Origin: Glycocaulis sp051859565
GTDB lineage: Bacteria; Pseudomonadota; Alphaproteobacteria; Caulobacterales; Maricaulaceae
Assembly: GCF_051859565.1 (NCBI RefSeq)
Contig: NZ_JBHYFK010000005.1
Span: forward strand, 216,969-280,968
Direction of reading: 5' to 3'
Length of the DNA: 64,000 nucleotides
Part shown: positions 1-7,922 of the stretch, one piece after another
How positions within the stretch are numbered: the stretch's first letter is position 1
Layout: every line of letters starts with the position of its first letter
Program-made: the position numbers and the translations under genes
Notes under the pieces: generated by a model
Database searches by the model: none
The model's input: only the letters and a program-made list of their open reading frames with translations
Told to the model about the DNA's origin: nothing

Positions 1-1
1 C

Positions 2-412
2 ATTGGCGCTGAGGCTGCGTGGCTTGCCGGTGAAGCCCGGCGCTATGAGGAGGCAGGCCGCTTGGCGTTTGCCGAGGCCTTCCCTGATACCCGCCGCATC
101 GTCAATCCGCGTGTCCAGATGGCTCAACACCTGCGTGAGCTTGAAGCCGTCGACACAGGCGGCGCTGGCTTCCTGCTCCTGGCGGGCGCGCTGGCTGAAG
201 CGTTGCAAGACATGCCTGGCATCGAGGTCGTGGCCGTGCGGTTTGAGGCGGGGCAGGCAGCTCTCTCCGTATCAGCCCGATACCGCAGCTTCGACGATTT
301 CGAGGCACTGCGCGGTGCGGGTGAGGCGGCAGGTCTGATTGTCGCCGATGCCGGAGCGCGTCAGGGCGCGGACGGGGTCAGCGGTGAGTTTGTCGTGAGG
401 TGGCGCGAATGA
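2..412 (+). CDS. gspL: Type II secretion inner-membrane protein GspL, C-terminal part (5' end outside window)
   Basis: The reading frame is open from the first bases of the window, so only the last 136 or so residues are present. They look like the periplasmic ferredoxin-like domain of GspL: an alpha-helical start (EAGRLAFAEAFPDTRRIVNP), then alternating strands ending in GEFVVRWRE. GspL is the bitopic protein that links the cytoplasmic ATPase GspE to GspM. The call leans on context: the stop overlaps the next start in an ATGA, and gspM- and gspN-like genes follow in the usual order. The N-terminal actin-like domain and the membrane segment must lie upstream of the window. Confidence 0.82.
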   Translation: MGAEAAWLAGEARRYEEAGRLAFAEAFPDTRRIVNPRVQMAQHLRELEAVDTGGAGFLLLAGALAEALQDMPGIEVVAVRFEAGQAALSVSARYRSFDDFEALRGAGEAAGLIVADAGARQGADGVSGEFVVRWRE

Positions 413-900
413 TCGAAGCTCTTAAATCGCGCTGGCAACGCCTGAGCGTCCGCGAGCAGGGCCTCCTGATTATGGCCGGGGTGCTGTCGATGGCCTGCCT
501 TGTCTGGTTTGGCGCGTTTCAACCGGCCTTGAGCTGGCGTGAGAGCGCCCGCACGGCCTATGTCGCCGCGGCCGGTGATTACCGGCAGATTGGCGCTGGC
601 ACCGCCCGCCTCGCCGCCCTGACAGCTTCCGGCGCAGACACGGTTCTGGAACGCGAGCCGGTGCGCAGCGTCGTGGCCGGGTCTGCCAGCCGCGCGGGGA
701 TAGTGCTGTCGCGTGTGCTGCCTGACGACGCTGGGCGGTTGAATATCTGGATCGACAGTGCGGATGGTCCCCGCCTGATGGGCTGGCTGGAGACACTCTC
801 TCGCGATCATGGCGTGATTGTCGTGCGCGCGGGTATCGAGCAGGCGGGGCGGGGAGGCGAACTGCGCGCCCAGCTCTTGCTCGCAAGGAGCGGCGCATGA
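409..900 (+). CDS. gspM: Type II secretion system protein GspM
   Basis: 163 residues if translation begins at the ATG that overlaps the gspL stop (ATGA); a GTG three codons upstream is possible but less likely. A short cytoplasmic basic stretch (LKSRWQRLSVREQ) is followed by one membrane segment at about residues 18-36 and a periplasmic ferredoxin-like domain. This is the GspM layout: a bitopic inner-membrane protein that pairs with GspL in the assembly platform. Primary sequence in this family is weakly conserved, so length, topology and position between gspL and gspN carry the call. It is translationally coupled on both sides. Confidence 0.85.
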   Translation: MIEALKSRWQRLSVREQGLLIMAGVLSMACLVWFGAFQPALSWRESARTAYVAAAGDYRQIGAGTARLAALTASGADTVLEREPVRSVVAGSASRAGIVLSRVLPDDAGRLNIWIDSADGPRLMGWLETLSRDHGVIVVRAGIEQAGRGGELRAQLLLARSGA

Positions 901-1640
901 GGCGCACCATCCTGCTGGCCGTCGCCGGTGTCATCGCGTTTGTTGCAGCGGCCATCGCCCTGATGCCTGCCAGCGTCTTTCATGCGCTGCTTCTCCAGCC
1001 TCGCGGCGTTCAGGCAGCCCAGATAACCGGCACGATCTGGAGCGGGCAATGGCACGCGGTGCAGGTCCGCTCCGTGCATCTGGCACACGTGGAGGGCGCG
1101 CTGGACGCGGTCTCGCTGCTACAAGGCCGCCCGGCCCTGCAGGTGCGGATTTCAGACCCGCGCGGGCGCGGCGACGGGCGCGTTGTATTTGGCGATGGCG
1201 GCGTTGAGCTGCACGGCCTGTCCGGACGCGTTTTGCCTGCTGGCCTTGTTCCCCTTGCCGGGCCTGGCCGGGCGGCGCTTGGCGAACCTCTGGTGTTTTC
1301 CGATGTCCAGGCCCGTTTCGGGCCGCGTGGCTGCGAGACGGCCTCCGGCGGCGTCCGCTTTGGCGGGCTGCTGTCCCTTGATACAGGCGGCGCAGGCAGC
1401 TTGCCGGTTCTCGATGGCAGTCTGGAGTGTGCGGGCAGCCTGCCCGCCATTCGGTTTGCCGGCGAAACGGCAGATGTCCGCATTGACGGCCATGTTCGGT
1501 TCGGACCAGAGGCGGCGAGCTGGTCGCTGAATGCCGAGCCGCGTACCGGCACAATGGCAATGGTCTTGCGCTCTATCGGGTTTGATGGCAGCGGTGACGC
1601 CTTGCGCAGCGAAGGCCAGACCGGCTGGGATGCGCGCTGA
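897..1640 (+). CDS. gspN: Type II secretion system protein GspN
   Basis: 247 residues, starting at an ATG that overlaps the gspM stop (ATGA). An N-terminal membrane anchor covers roughly residues 4-24. The rest is a beta-rich periplasmic domain typical of GspN, with ITGTIWSGQW near residues 42-51, the motif that usually follows the anchor in this family. GspN is an accessory component found in a subset of type II secretion operons, normally the last gene of the gsp cluster, as here. After it the operon appears to end: 62 bases separate it from slyX, with no clear terminator. Confidence 0.85.
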   Translation: MRRTILLAVAGVIAFVAAAIALMPASVFHALLLQPRGVQAAQITGTIWSGQWHAVQVRSVHLAHVEGALDAVSLLQGRPALQVRISDPRGRGDGRVVFGDGGVELHGLSGRVLPAGLVPLAGPGRAALGEPLVFSDVQARFGPRGCETASGGVRFGGLLSLDTGGAGSLPVLDGSLECAGSLPAIRFAGETADVRIDGHVRFGPEAASWSLNAEPRTGTMAMVLRSIGFDGSGDALRSEGQTGWDAR

Positions 1641-1702
1641 CCTGCCGCTGACGGCCCGTCACTCCGCAAATCCGGCCAGTGTGAAGACAAGCGAGCTGCC
1701 TC

Positions 1703-1906
1703 ATGACCGACACCACCCGCCTTGACACCCTTGAGATTCACATAGCCCAGCAGCAACAGGCCATTGACGATCTGTCCGAGGCACTGGCGCTGCAGCAGAA
1801 GGACATCGAACGGCTGAAAGCCCAGCTTCACCGCTCTGACAGCCGGATTGCGGAGCTGGAGGCGGGCCTGCCCGCCGCCGCGTCTGAAAAGCCGCCGCAT
1901 TACTGA
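1703..1906 (+). CDS. slyX: SlyX family protein
   Basis: A 67-residue protein made almost entirely of one coiled coil (LEIHIAQQQQAIDDLSEALA, then further heptads), ending in a short proline-rich tail PPHY. Length, heptad pattern and the C-terminal PPHY match the SlyX family, small cytoplasmic proteins of unknown biochemical role often found near FKBP or regulatory genes. No signal peptide or membrane segment is visible. The ribosome binding site is weak (GCGAG). It lies downstream of gspN on the same strand, but nothing suggests a role in secretion. Confidence 0.85.
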   Translation: MTDTTRLDTLEIHIAQQQQAIDDLSEALALQQKDIERLKAQLHRSDSRIAELEAGLPAAASEKPPHY

Positions 1907-1991
1907 GCACCACACCTTCATCTGACGCTGCAGGGAACCGCGCGCCGCCTCGTGCGCTTAGTTTAGACGTGTCCGCTTTTCCGGTTCCGTC

Positions 1992-3914
1992 ATGTTCGTG
2001 CGCATCCTTGTCGGCCTTGTGGCCCTTGTCTTAGCGGCGTGCCTTGCGCTGGTCCTTGTGATCCAGCTGGCGGGGTGGGACTGGCTGCGCGGCCCGGTCG
2101 AGACCCGCGTGTCGCGCGCGCTCGACCGGCAGGTGACGATCAACGAGCCACTGGCGGTCAGCTGGCGGTGGAACTTCGTGCCCCGCGTCCGCTTCGACAG
2201 TGTTACCGTTTCCAACGAGGACTGGACCGGTGATGAGTATTTCATCACGCTGGAGCGTGCAGTCGCGGACGTGGCGGTACTTGATCTCTTGCGCGGCCGG
2301 GTGAATTTGCGTGAAGCGTGGATCAGGGGCATGGAATTGCGCCTCAGCGTGGACGAGGAGGGCCACAATAACTGGGGTTTTGGCCGCGAGGACGGGCAGG
2401 GCCGCATCCCCATCGTCGGCGCACTGCATCTCGTTGAAAGCCAGGTGGTCTACCGCAACGCGGCGCGAGAGGTGTCCTTTACCGCGAATCTCGACTCGGT
2501 TGTCGCCGAGGACCAGGAAGGCGCAGACCGCACCGCGATCTCCGGCGAAGGCGAAATGCGGGGCCGTCCGCTGAGTTTCACCGGCGAGGGTGACGGGGTG
2601 ATGCGCCTGCGCGATCCCGATCAGAGCTTTGCCTTCCGCCTCGATATCGAAGGCGGCGAGACCCGCTTTCTATTTGACGGACGGCTGGGCGCGCGCGGCA
2701 GCTTCCGCGAGGTTGCGGGCGCGCTGGTACTGCGCGGGCAGAATTTGCGCGAGATTTATGACTTCACCGGCATCCCGGCGCCCGACACCTCGCCCTATGA
2801 TCTCAGCCTCGATCTGGCCCGCGTGGATGATGTCTGGCAGGCGCGTAATATCGAGGGCGTGGTGGGCGATAGCGATCTCTCCGGCCAGCTTGACTACGAC
2901 ACCGGCAGGGATCGGCCCTTTGTAGACGCCGAACTGAGCTCGGATTCGCTGGATTTCAACGATATCGGCATGCTTATCGGCGCGCCGGCCATTGATCCCG
3001 ACGATATGAGCGAAAGCGAATTGGCGAGAGCGCAGGCGCGTGCCCTGCGCGATGAAGGCCGCATCTTTCCACGCGCGCCGCTGGCTGTGGAGCGGATTTC
3101 CGGCGTGGACGGGCGGCTGGTGTTTGAGGGGCGCGAGGTGACCGGCGCAGGCCAGGCCCTGACGGAAGTCTCCACAATCATCACGCTTGACGACAGGGTG
3201 CTGCTCTTCGAGCCGCTGGAGTTCGGTTTCCGCGGCGGCCGCCTTGTCACGCGGGTGGAGGTCAATGCGCGCGGGGAAGACACCATAACCTCCGCCGATG
3301 GCACATTCTCGGGCATCCGTCTGGAAGACTTCATCCCCAATGACCGGATTGAGGGCACGTTCTCCGGTGATATAAGCCTCGTCGGGACCGGCGACAGCAT
3401 CCGCCGCGCCATGGCCACCTCAAATGGCCGCATCCGGGCATTACTGGACGAGGGCTCCATCTCGCGGCGCACGCTGGAGCTGATCGGGCTCGACCTGCTC
3501 AACTACATCTTTGCCAGCGACGAGACGGTGGCGACCTCTTGCGGCGTGGCCGACATCGCTGTCACCGACGGCATAGGCGAGGCCGAAACGCTGCTCGTGG
3601 CCACCCCCGACAGCCAGATCCATGGCGAAGGCCGGTTCGATTTCCGGCGCGAGCGCTTTGATCTGAGGGTGCAGGCCCGCGATACCAGCCCGAATATCGG
3701 CTCGCTGGGCGGGCCGATCAATATTGGCGGCCGCTTCCGCGATCCGGAAATTGCGCCCGACGACGAGACCTATCTGCGCGGCGCAGCCACGGTCGCTCTT
3801 GGTATTTTCCTCACCCCGCTCGCCGCTGTGCTGGGCACGGTCCAGATCGACACGGTGGATGGCGGCGTGTGCGAACGCCTGCTGGGGCAAACGGAGGCGG
3901 CGGAGGGTGAGTGA
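1992..3914 (+). CDS. AsmA family protein
   Basis: 640 residues with one N-terminal membrane anchor (about residues 3-25, rich in Leu/Val/Ala) followed by a very long beta-rich region. The N-terminal AsmA domain carries the usual pattern of an amphipathic helix, then basement-like strands; the C-terminal AsmA_2-like section (from about residue 400) includes TFSGDISLVGTGDSIRRAMA and GSLGGPINIGGRFRDPEIAP, recurring motifs of the family. These large repeating beta-groove proteins are thought to bridge inner and outer membranes and move phospholipid. The ATG has no obvious Shine-Dalgarno sequence, so the transcript may be leaderless or the start may be unusual. Confidence 0.88.
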   Translation: MFVRILVGLVALVLAACLALVLVIQLAGWDWLRGPVETRVSRALDRQVTINEPLAVSWRWNFVPRVRFDSVTVSNEDWTGDEYFITLERAVADVAVLDLLRGRVNLREAWIRGMELRLSVDEEGHNNWGFGREDGQGRIPIVGALHLVESQVVYRNAAREVSFTANLDSVVAEDQEGADRTAISGEGEMRGRPLSFTGEGDGVMRLRDPDQSFAFRLDIEGGETRFLFDGRLGARGSFREVAGALVLRGQNLREIYDFTGIPAPDTSPYDLSLDLARVDDVWQARNIEGVVGDSDLSGQLDYDTGRDRPFVDAELSSDSLDFNDIGMLIGAPAIDPDDMSESELARAQARALRDEGRIFPRAPLAVERISGVDGRLVFEGREVTGAGQALTEVSTIITLDDRVLLFEPLEFGFRGGRLVTRVEVNARGEDTITSADGTFSGIRLEDFIPNDRIEGTFSGDISLVGTGDSIRRAMATSNGRIRALLDEGSISRRTLELIGLDLLNYIFASDETVATSCGVADIAVTDGIGEAETLLVATPDSQIHGEGRFDFRRERFDLRVQARDTSPNIGSLGGPINIGGRFRDPEIAPDDETYLRGAATVALGIFLTPLAAVLGTVQIDTVDGGVCERLLGQTEAAEGE

Positions 3915-3928
3915 GAGCGGAGCCGTGA

Positions 3929-4912
3929 TCAACCCTTCTTGCCGGAAAGCTCAGCCTGTCCGGGTGCAGCGATGCTTAACGCCCGGTCTGTGAGTGGCGT
4001 GATGGCAGAGCGGGGCGGCAGGTTGGCGGGCAGCTGGATGTTCTTCGCCAGACCCAGCCATGCCAGCACACGAATGAAGTCATAGCCCCAGTCGATCTGC
4101 CCCGGATAAAGACCGTGCCGGGCCGAGGCCGGGAAGGCATGGTGGTTGCAGTGCCAGCTTTCGCCCATGGTCGGGATCGCCAGCCACGCAATGTTGTAAC
4201 CCTGCACGGCGGCATCTTCGACATGCCAGTCCTGATGGCCGCGGCGATGGGCAACATGGGCGATATACCAGTGCATGGTGAAGCAGACCGCCACCCGCAC
4301 GATTACGCCCCACACCACCCATGACCAGCCGCCAAGCGCGAACAGGATCAGCGCAACCGGGATCTGGTGGAGCATCCATGTCTTCTCAAGGAACACGTAG
4401 AAGGGGTCGTCGCTGATGCCGGGCCCGGCGTCGAATTTCGGCGGCTTGTCAAAGACCAGCCGGAAGTTGAGATAGTAGAACCCGTCCAGCAGAGCGGGTT
4501 TCCCGTGGCGCAGGAACCAGTGGCAGTTCTCCTGACGCTGCGCCCAGTCGCGAATGTCGTGCAGGCCGACTGTCCACAGGGGACCGCCCATGCCAACCAG
4601 AACGCCTACATAGACCATCACGCGTTCGAGCCATTTGGGGCAGTCGAAAGTGTGGTGGATGAGACGGCGGTGAAAGCCGACCGAATGACCGACACACAGG
4701 GTGAAACCGGAGAGGATCAGGAAGACCGCAAATCCGCTCCACGTGAAGAAGAGCGGGCCAAGGATAAGCGCGCCCGCGATGAAGGACATATTCCAGATCG
4801 AGCGGGGCCAGTCCCATACCAGCCGTCCGCTCCCGGCATCTGCCTCTTCAAGGCCGGACAGGGAATTGACCTTGAAGGCCCCGCTGGCGGCTTCTCCCTG
4901 AACAACGCTCAT
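3929..4912 (-). CDS. Membrane fatty acid desaturase (acyl-CoA desaturase type)
   Basis: 327 residues with four or more hydrophobic segments. Histidine clusters of the di-iron desaturases are present: H76-x4-H81 with HH86-87 in the first (GHSVGFHRRLIHH), a third cluster at about 253-257 (WHCNHHAFP), and extra His residues at about 214-222 (MHWYIAHVAH). The middle box is unusual: GLHDIRDWAQ at about 117-126 replaces the usual HRxHH, so one conventional ligand pair is missing. It probably introduces a double bond into acyl chains of membrane lipids. It is coupled by an ATGA overlap to the upstream ArsR-type regulator, which likely controls it. Confidence 0.82.
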   Translation of the reverse strand: MSVVQGEAASGAFKVNSLSGLEEADAGSGRLVWDWPRSIWNMSFIAGALILGPLFFTWSGFAVFLILSGFTLCVGHSVGFHRRLIHHTFDCPKWLERVMVYVGVLVGMGGPLWTVGLHDIRDWAQRQENCHWFLRHGKPALLDGFYYLNFRLVFDKPPKFDAGPGISDDPFYVFLEKTWMLHQIPVALILFALGGWSWVVWGVIVRVAVCFTMHWYIAHVAHRRGHQDWHVEDAAVQGYNIAWLAIPTMGESWHCNHHAFPASARHGLYPGQIDWGYDFIRVLAWLGLAKNIQLPANLPPRSAITPLTDRALSIAAPGQAELSGKKG

Positions 4913-5226
4913 TGCACTTCCTCCTCGTCGGGTGGGGTGAGCTTGCGTTCCGCAGCCAGCGCCCGCGCTTCAGGGCAAAAGGGGGTGAGGAAGGCATAAA
5001 GATTGTTGGCAAGGCTATCGGCCGCGATCGAATAGATGACCTCCTGCCCGCGTTTCTGGCGGTGCAGGAGCCCCGCATCATGGAGCACCGAAATATGCTT
5101 GGAGATCGAGGGCAGCGTCATGTCGAACTTGGCGGCGATCTCGCCGACCGTCATCGGGCCACCGGCAAGATGGTTGAGAATCCGTCGGCGCGGATTGGAC
5201 GCGAGTGCCTTGAATGCCTTTTCCAT
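4909..5226 (-). CDS. ArsR family winged-helix transcriptional regulator
   Basis: 105 residues from an ATG preceded by AGGA eight bases upstream; the frame stays open further upstream but without a better start. The core is a classic ArsR winged helix: helix pair ALASNPRRRILNHLAGG, recognition region FDMTLPSISKHISVLHDAGL at about residues 35-54, wing RQKRGQEVIYSI. The metal-site motif ELCVCDL of ArsR/SmtB is absent, so metal sensing is not indicated. The stop overlaps the desaturase start (ATGA), giving a two-gene operon. A perfect palindrome covers its ribosome binding site, which fits autoregulation. Confidence 0.88.
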   Translation of the reverse strand: MEKAFKALASNPRRRILNHLAGGPMTVGEIAAKFDMTLPSISKHISVLHDAGLLHRQKRGQEVIYSIAADSLANNLYAFLTPFCPEARALAAERKLTPPDEEEVQ

Positions 5227-5232
5227 GCGTAA

Positions 5233-5248
5233 TTTCCTAAATAGGAAA
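5233..5248 (-). promoter_or_regulatory. Palindromic candidate operator overlapping the ArsR ribosome binding site
   Basis: TTTCCTA-AA-TAGGAAA is a perfect inverted repeat with 7-base arms and a 2-base spacer. It ends 7 bases before the ArsR start codon, and its AGGA supplies the Shine-Dalgarno sequence. Dyads of this size are typical ArsR-family operators. The regulator probably represses its own gene and the coupled desaturase; that link is inferred. Confidence 0.6.
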
Positions 5249-5506
5249 GTATGAAAGTGCAAGAAGAAATCGTGGGTCGTGATCGCTGTGACGACCCCCG
5301 GGCCACCCGTCACAAATCTGAGGCCTGCGGGGGCAGGGCCCGGCGCTAGGCTGCGGCGATGTGGAAAATGCCCGGAGGCGCGCCCCGCGTGAACGCAGCC
5401 CGCCTTTACCGACTGGCTGCCGCCCACCCTTGCCCGCGACGACAAGGAGTTCGTGAAGACAGGCTCCCAGATCGAGCCGCGTTCGGACGGCCTGATTAGC
5501 GCGGCG
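5249..5506. other. Intergenic stretch, possibly holding a gene remnant
   Basis: No intact gene was found between the ArsR operator and the XRE gene. On the plus strand from about 5391 a short coding-like run (AFTDWLPPTLARDDKEFVKT, then GSQIEPRSDGLI) is open but lacks a start with a ribosome binding site, and upstream it is broken by stops. It may be the C-terminal scrap of a decayed gene; the family is not recognised. Confidence 0.25.
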
Positions 5507-5719
5507 CTACCGCTCCCAGGGGAATACGTCTTCAATGGATTTGCCGAACACGTCGGCAATCCGGTAGGCGGTCTCCAGCGTTGGCGAGTACTTGCCTGCC
5601 TCGATGGCTGCGATGGTCTGGCGGGTGACGCCGACGCGCTTGCCGAGGTCCGACTGCGTCATCTCCCCGGCGAGGAAGCGTAGCGTCTTCACCTGATTGG
5701 TCAGCTTTGGCTCAGACAC
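5507..5719 (-). CDS. Small XRE-family helix-turn-helix regulator (Cro/C1 type)
   Basis: 70 residues from a GTG with a good Shine-Dalgarno GGAGGGG five bases upstream; the GTG lies 8 bases inside the end of the upstream gene. The whole protein is one HTH_3 domain: TQSDLGKRVGVTRQTIAAIE at about residues 21-40, followed by KYSPTLETAYRIADVFGKSI and the ending EDVFPWER. Such compact XRE proteins commonly accompany a small multi-pass membrane protein, as here, in a two-gene operon. The target is unknown; the palindrome in the divergent intergenic region at 6184-6207 is one candidate. Confidence 0.88.
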   Translation of the reverse strand: MSEPKLTNQVKTLRFLAGEMTQSDLGKRVGVTRQTIAAIEAGKYSPTLETAYRIADVFGKSIEDVFPWER

Positions 5720-6140
5720 GCCAGCCCCTCCGATAGCTGGCCACCACCACGCTGCAGCTGACGATCTCTGCAATGACGATCACGAATATCGTGGCTTGGA
5801 CAATTTCCCATTCCGTCGCGCCGAATGGCATCACACACCCGACGAGGATCATTCCCGTCAGCAGCACGCCATAGGCCACAGAGCGGGCATGGCTGCGGAT
5901 CGCGCGGTCGCGCTCGTCCGGCCTTGTCTCTTCGCCGGGCTCACGCCGGCTGCGTGCCACCAGGGCGTTGATACCAAGCGCCAGTCCGGATGCTGCCGCC
6001 GCCGCTGTCAAAAGGCCGAGGCGGGTGAACAGGCCTACCTCCCCCGCCGCTTCGAGAACCGTGATCACGACGAAATAGCCGCCGTAAAACAGGGTCAAAG
6101 CCCCCAACCATACCCATGAAAACTGTTCGCGCTCGCTCAT
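5712..6140 (-). CDS. Four-segment membrane protein paired with the XRE regulator
   Basis: 142 residues from an ATG with GGAGG seven bases upstream; a TTG two codons earlier is less likely. Four hydrophobic segments are visible at about residues 9-29, 35-58, 88-108 and 115-136, with a charged cytoplasmic loop between the second and third (SRREPGEETRPDERDRAIRS). That loop pattern, PDERD followed by a basic helix, is typical of small membrane proteins found next to XRE regulators (DUF2178-like). The function is unknown. It overlaps the XRE start, so both are translated from one message and may form a membrane-signal/regulator pair. Confidence 0.7.
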   Translation of the reverse strand: MSEREQFSWVWLGALTLFYGGYFVVITVLEAAGEVGLFTRLGLLTAAAAASGLALGINALVARSRREPGEETRPDERDRAIRSHARSVAYGVLLTGMILVGCVMPFGATEWEIVQATIFVIVIAEIVSCSVVVASYRRGWRV

Positions 6141-6183
6141 TTTCAACCTCCAAAGCGGCCAAATATGTAATCCGTCGCGAACA

Positions 6184-6207
6184 TGATGTTAAAAATATAG
6201 AACATCA
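6184..6207. promoter_or_regulatory. Divergent-promoter palindrome between the membrane-protein/XRE and PadR/HAAS operons
   Basis: TGATGTT-N10-AACATCA is a perfect inverted repeat with 7-base arms around an A/T-rich centre (AAAAATATAG). It lies in the AT-rich divergent intergenic region, 44 bases from the membrane-protein start and 133 bases from the PadR start. The ATGT...ACAT core resembles PadR-family operators; the small XRE protein could also bind. Which regulator uses it is inference. Confidence 0.5.
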
Positions 6208-6339
6208 AGTGAAAAATTACTGCCTTCAATCGGGCGTGGGCTTTGCGCAGGGCTGGCTTGTGCGTGAACGTTGCAATTACGTGGAATTGCCAGCTAGATA
6301 CGGACAGGCAGGGCGCTCCGGAAACCAGCACGGCAAACG

Positions 6340-6669
6340 ATGAATCTCGATTCCTGGAAATCCCAGATGCGCAAGGGAGCGGCGGAATTTGCTGTATTGT
6401 CCGCCCTGCGTGACGGGGAACTGTATGGCGTGGAGCTTGTCGCGCGCCTGACCGGGGCAGACAGCGTCGGCCTGTCGGAGGGCACGGTTTATCCGCTGCT
6501 GCGCAGGCTTCAGTCAGACGGGCGTCTGCAGGCCCGGTGGGAAGTCAATGACAACGCGCCTCCGCGCAAATATTATTCGCTGACCAAGGCGGGCCGGGAG
6601 GCGGTTGATGGCATGGCCGGGTTCTGGAGCGAATTCCAGACGCAGCTTAATCTGATCGTGAGGGCATGA
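6340..6669 (+). CDS. PadR family transcriptional regulator
   Basis: 109 residues. The N-terminal winged helix shows the PadR hallmarks: AAEFAVLSALRDGELYGVEL near residues 14-33, LSEGTVYPLLRRLQSDGRLQ near 46-65, and the wing with RKYYSLTKAGREAV at about 75-88. PadR proteins are usually repressors that act as dimers. The stop overlaps the next start (ATGATG), so it is coupled to a HAAS-domain membrane protein, a common PadR partner whose function is linked to membrane stress or export. It probably autoregulates from the palindrome upstream. Confidence 0.9.
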   Translation: MNLDSWKSQMRKGAAEFAVLSALRDGELYGVELVARLTGADSVGLSEGTVYPLLRRLQSDGRLQARWEVNDNAPPRKYYSLTKAGREAVDGMAGFWSEFQTQLNLIVRA

Positions 6670-7223
6670 TGGGCAACCAGCAGCAAGATATAACAGCCTA
6701 CGCAGCCGCATTGCGCGCCGCGCTGAAATCAATGCCGGAGGACGACCGGAGCGATATCGTTCAGGAGGCCTGCACCCATCTCGAAGCAAGCGCGCAGGCA
6801 GGACGCCTGGAAGCGACGCTGGCGGCGTTCGGGCCGCCCGAGTCCTATGCCTGCCAGTTTCTGGAAGAGCCCGCTGGCGCCAGTGCCGAAGAGCGCAGCG
6901 TGTGGACGGCAGCGGGCAGTTTTCTTGGCAGTGTGGTGATGGGCCTGCTTGCCGTTCTCTTTGTGGCGGTGGCCATCATCGACATTCTGGTGCCGGCCTT
7001 CGGAATCTGGGTCAACCCGGCCTCTGGCGCGGTCTATTTCGGCCTTGCCGGCATGACGTCGAGGGCGCAGGAGCTTGCAGGCGCCTGGCTGTCCCTGGCA
7101 TCTCTCGCGGCGGCCCTGGCAACAGCTCTGCTCAGCTATGTGTCCGCCCGGGCGGCTCTCCGCGAGGCGGGCCGTTACATGAAAGCCTCATCCCGGACTT
7201 CACCTGTTTCCGGTACACGATAA
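6666..7223 (+). CDS. HAAS-domain (DUF1700-like) membrane protein, PadR partner
   Basis: 185 residues; the start ATG overlaps the PadR stop. Residues 1-75 form a helical HAAS-like domain (YAAALRAALKSMPEDDRSDI, then VQEACTHLEAS), the signalling or adaptor domain that typically precedes transmembrane helices in genes next to padR. Hydrophobic segments follow at about 83-108, 113-130 and 138-160. The C-terminus is basic and cytoplasmic. It likely senses or transmits an envelope signal together with the PadR regulator. No exporter gene follows, so the regulated function is unknown. Confidence 0.72.
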   Translation: MMGNQQQDITAYAAALRAALKSMPEDDRSDIVQEACTHLEASAQAGRLEATLAAFGPPESYACQFLEEPAGASAEERSVWTAAGSFLGSVVMGLLAVLFVAVAIIDILVPAFGIWVNPASGAVYFGLAGMTSRAQELAGAWLSLASLAAALATALLSYVSARAALREAGRYMKASSRTSPVSGTR

Positions 7224-7293
7224 GCCTCTGCCGGTTCCGCGCGCTTTGCCTTAGGGTTGCACCGAGACGATTCACGTCGCTGGGAGCGGGCTG

Positions 7294-7878
7294 ATGGAAT
7301 TCCTGATTGTCGGACTGGCACTGTTTCTGGGAATTCACTCCGTCCGCCTCGTAGGGTTGCGCGGGCCGATGATCGCGGCAATGGGCCAGGGCGCGTATTC
7401 GATTGTCTACTCGCTGGTCAGTGCCATTGGCCTCGCCCTCATCGTGTACGGCCACATACTTGCCCACCCGTCGACGGCAGTCTGGGCGCCGCCCGAATGG
7501 ACCCGCACCCTCGCTCTGGTTCTGGTGCCGGTCAGCATTATCCTGATCGTGTCGGCTTATCTTCCCGGCCATATTCGCTCGGCGCTGCGCCACCCGATGA
7601 CACTGGGCGTACTGTTCTGGGCCGTGGCGCACCTTGTTGCCAATGGTGAGATCGCCAGCTTCATCCTGTTCGGCAGTTTTGCGGTCTGGGCGCTACTGAC
7701 CCTCATCAGCGCCTATGCCCTCGGTGGCAGCTTTGCCACCGAGGGCAAATGGGCTGCTGATGCGGTGGCCATTGTGATCGGCCTCATCGCCTCGGGCCTG
7801 CTGGCCTGGTTCCACATGGATTTATTTGGCGTCGCTGTCGTCGAGTTTGCATCCGATCCCTACGCGCCAGGCATCTAG
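7294..7878 (+). CDS. NnrU family integral membrane protein
   Basis: 194 residues with about six transmembrane helices. The start is an ATG with GGAG seven bases upstream. The N-terminus MEFLIVGLALFLGIHSVRLV and the later PEWTRTLALVLVPVSIILIV and LRHPMTLGVLFWAVAHLVAN are characteristic NnrU blocks, with the conserved HPM and AHL. NnrU proteins were named for a link to nitrite/nitric oxide reduction; many, like this one, are not near denitrification genes, and their biochemical function is unsettled. It begins a run of same-strand genes ending with a sigma factor. Confidence 0.85.
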   Translation: MEFLIVGLALFLGIHSVRLVGLRGPMIAAMGQGAYSIVYSLVSAIGLALIVYGHILAHPSTAVWAPPEWTRTLALVLVPVSIILIVSAYLPGHIRSALRHPMTLGVLFWAVAHLVANGEIASFILFGSFAVWALLTLISAYALGGSFATEGKWAADAVAIVIGLIASGLLAWFHMDLFGVAVVEFASDPYAPGI

Positions 7879-7922
7879 TCTTCATTCAGTGCCCGGCAGC
7901 CGGGCGCCAACAGGAGACGAAG

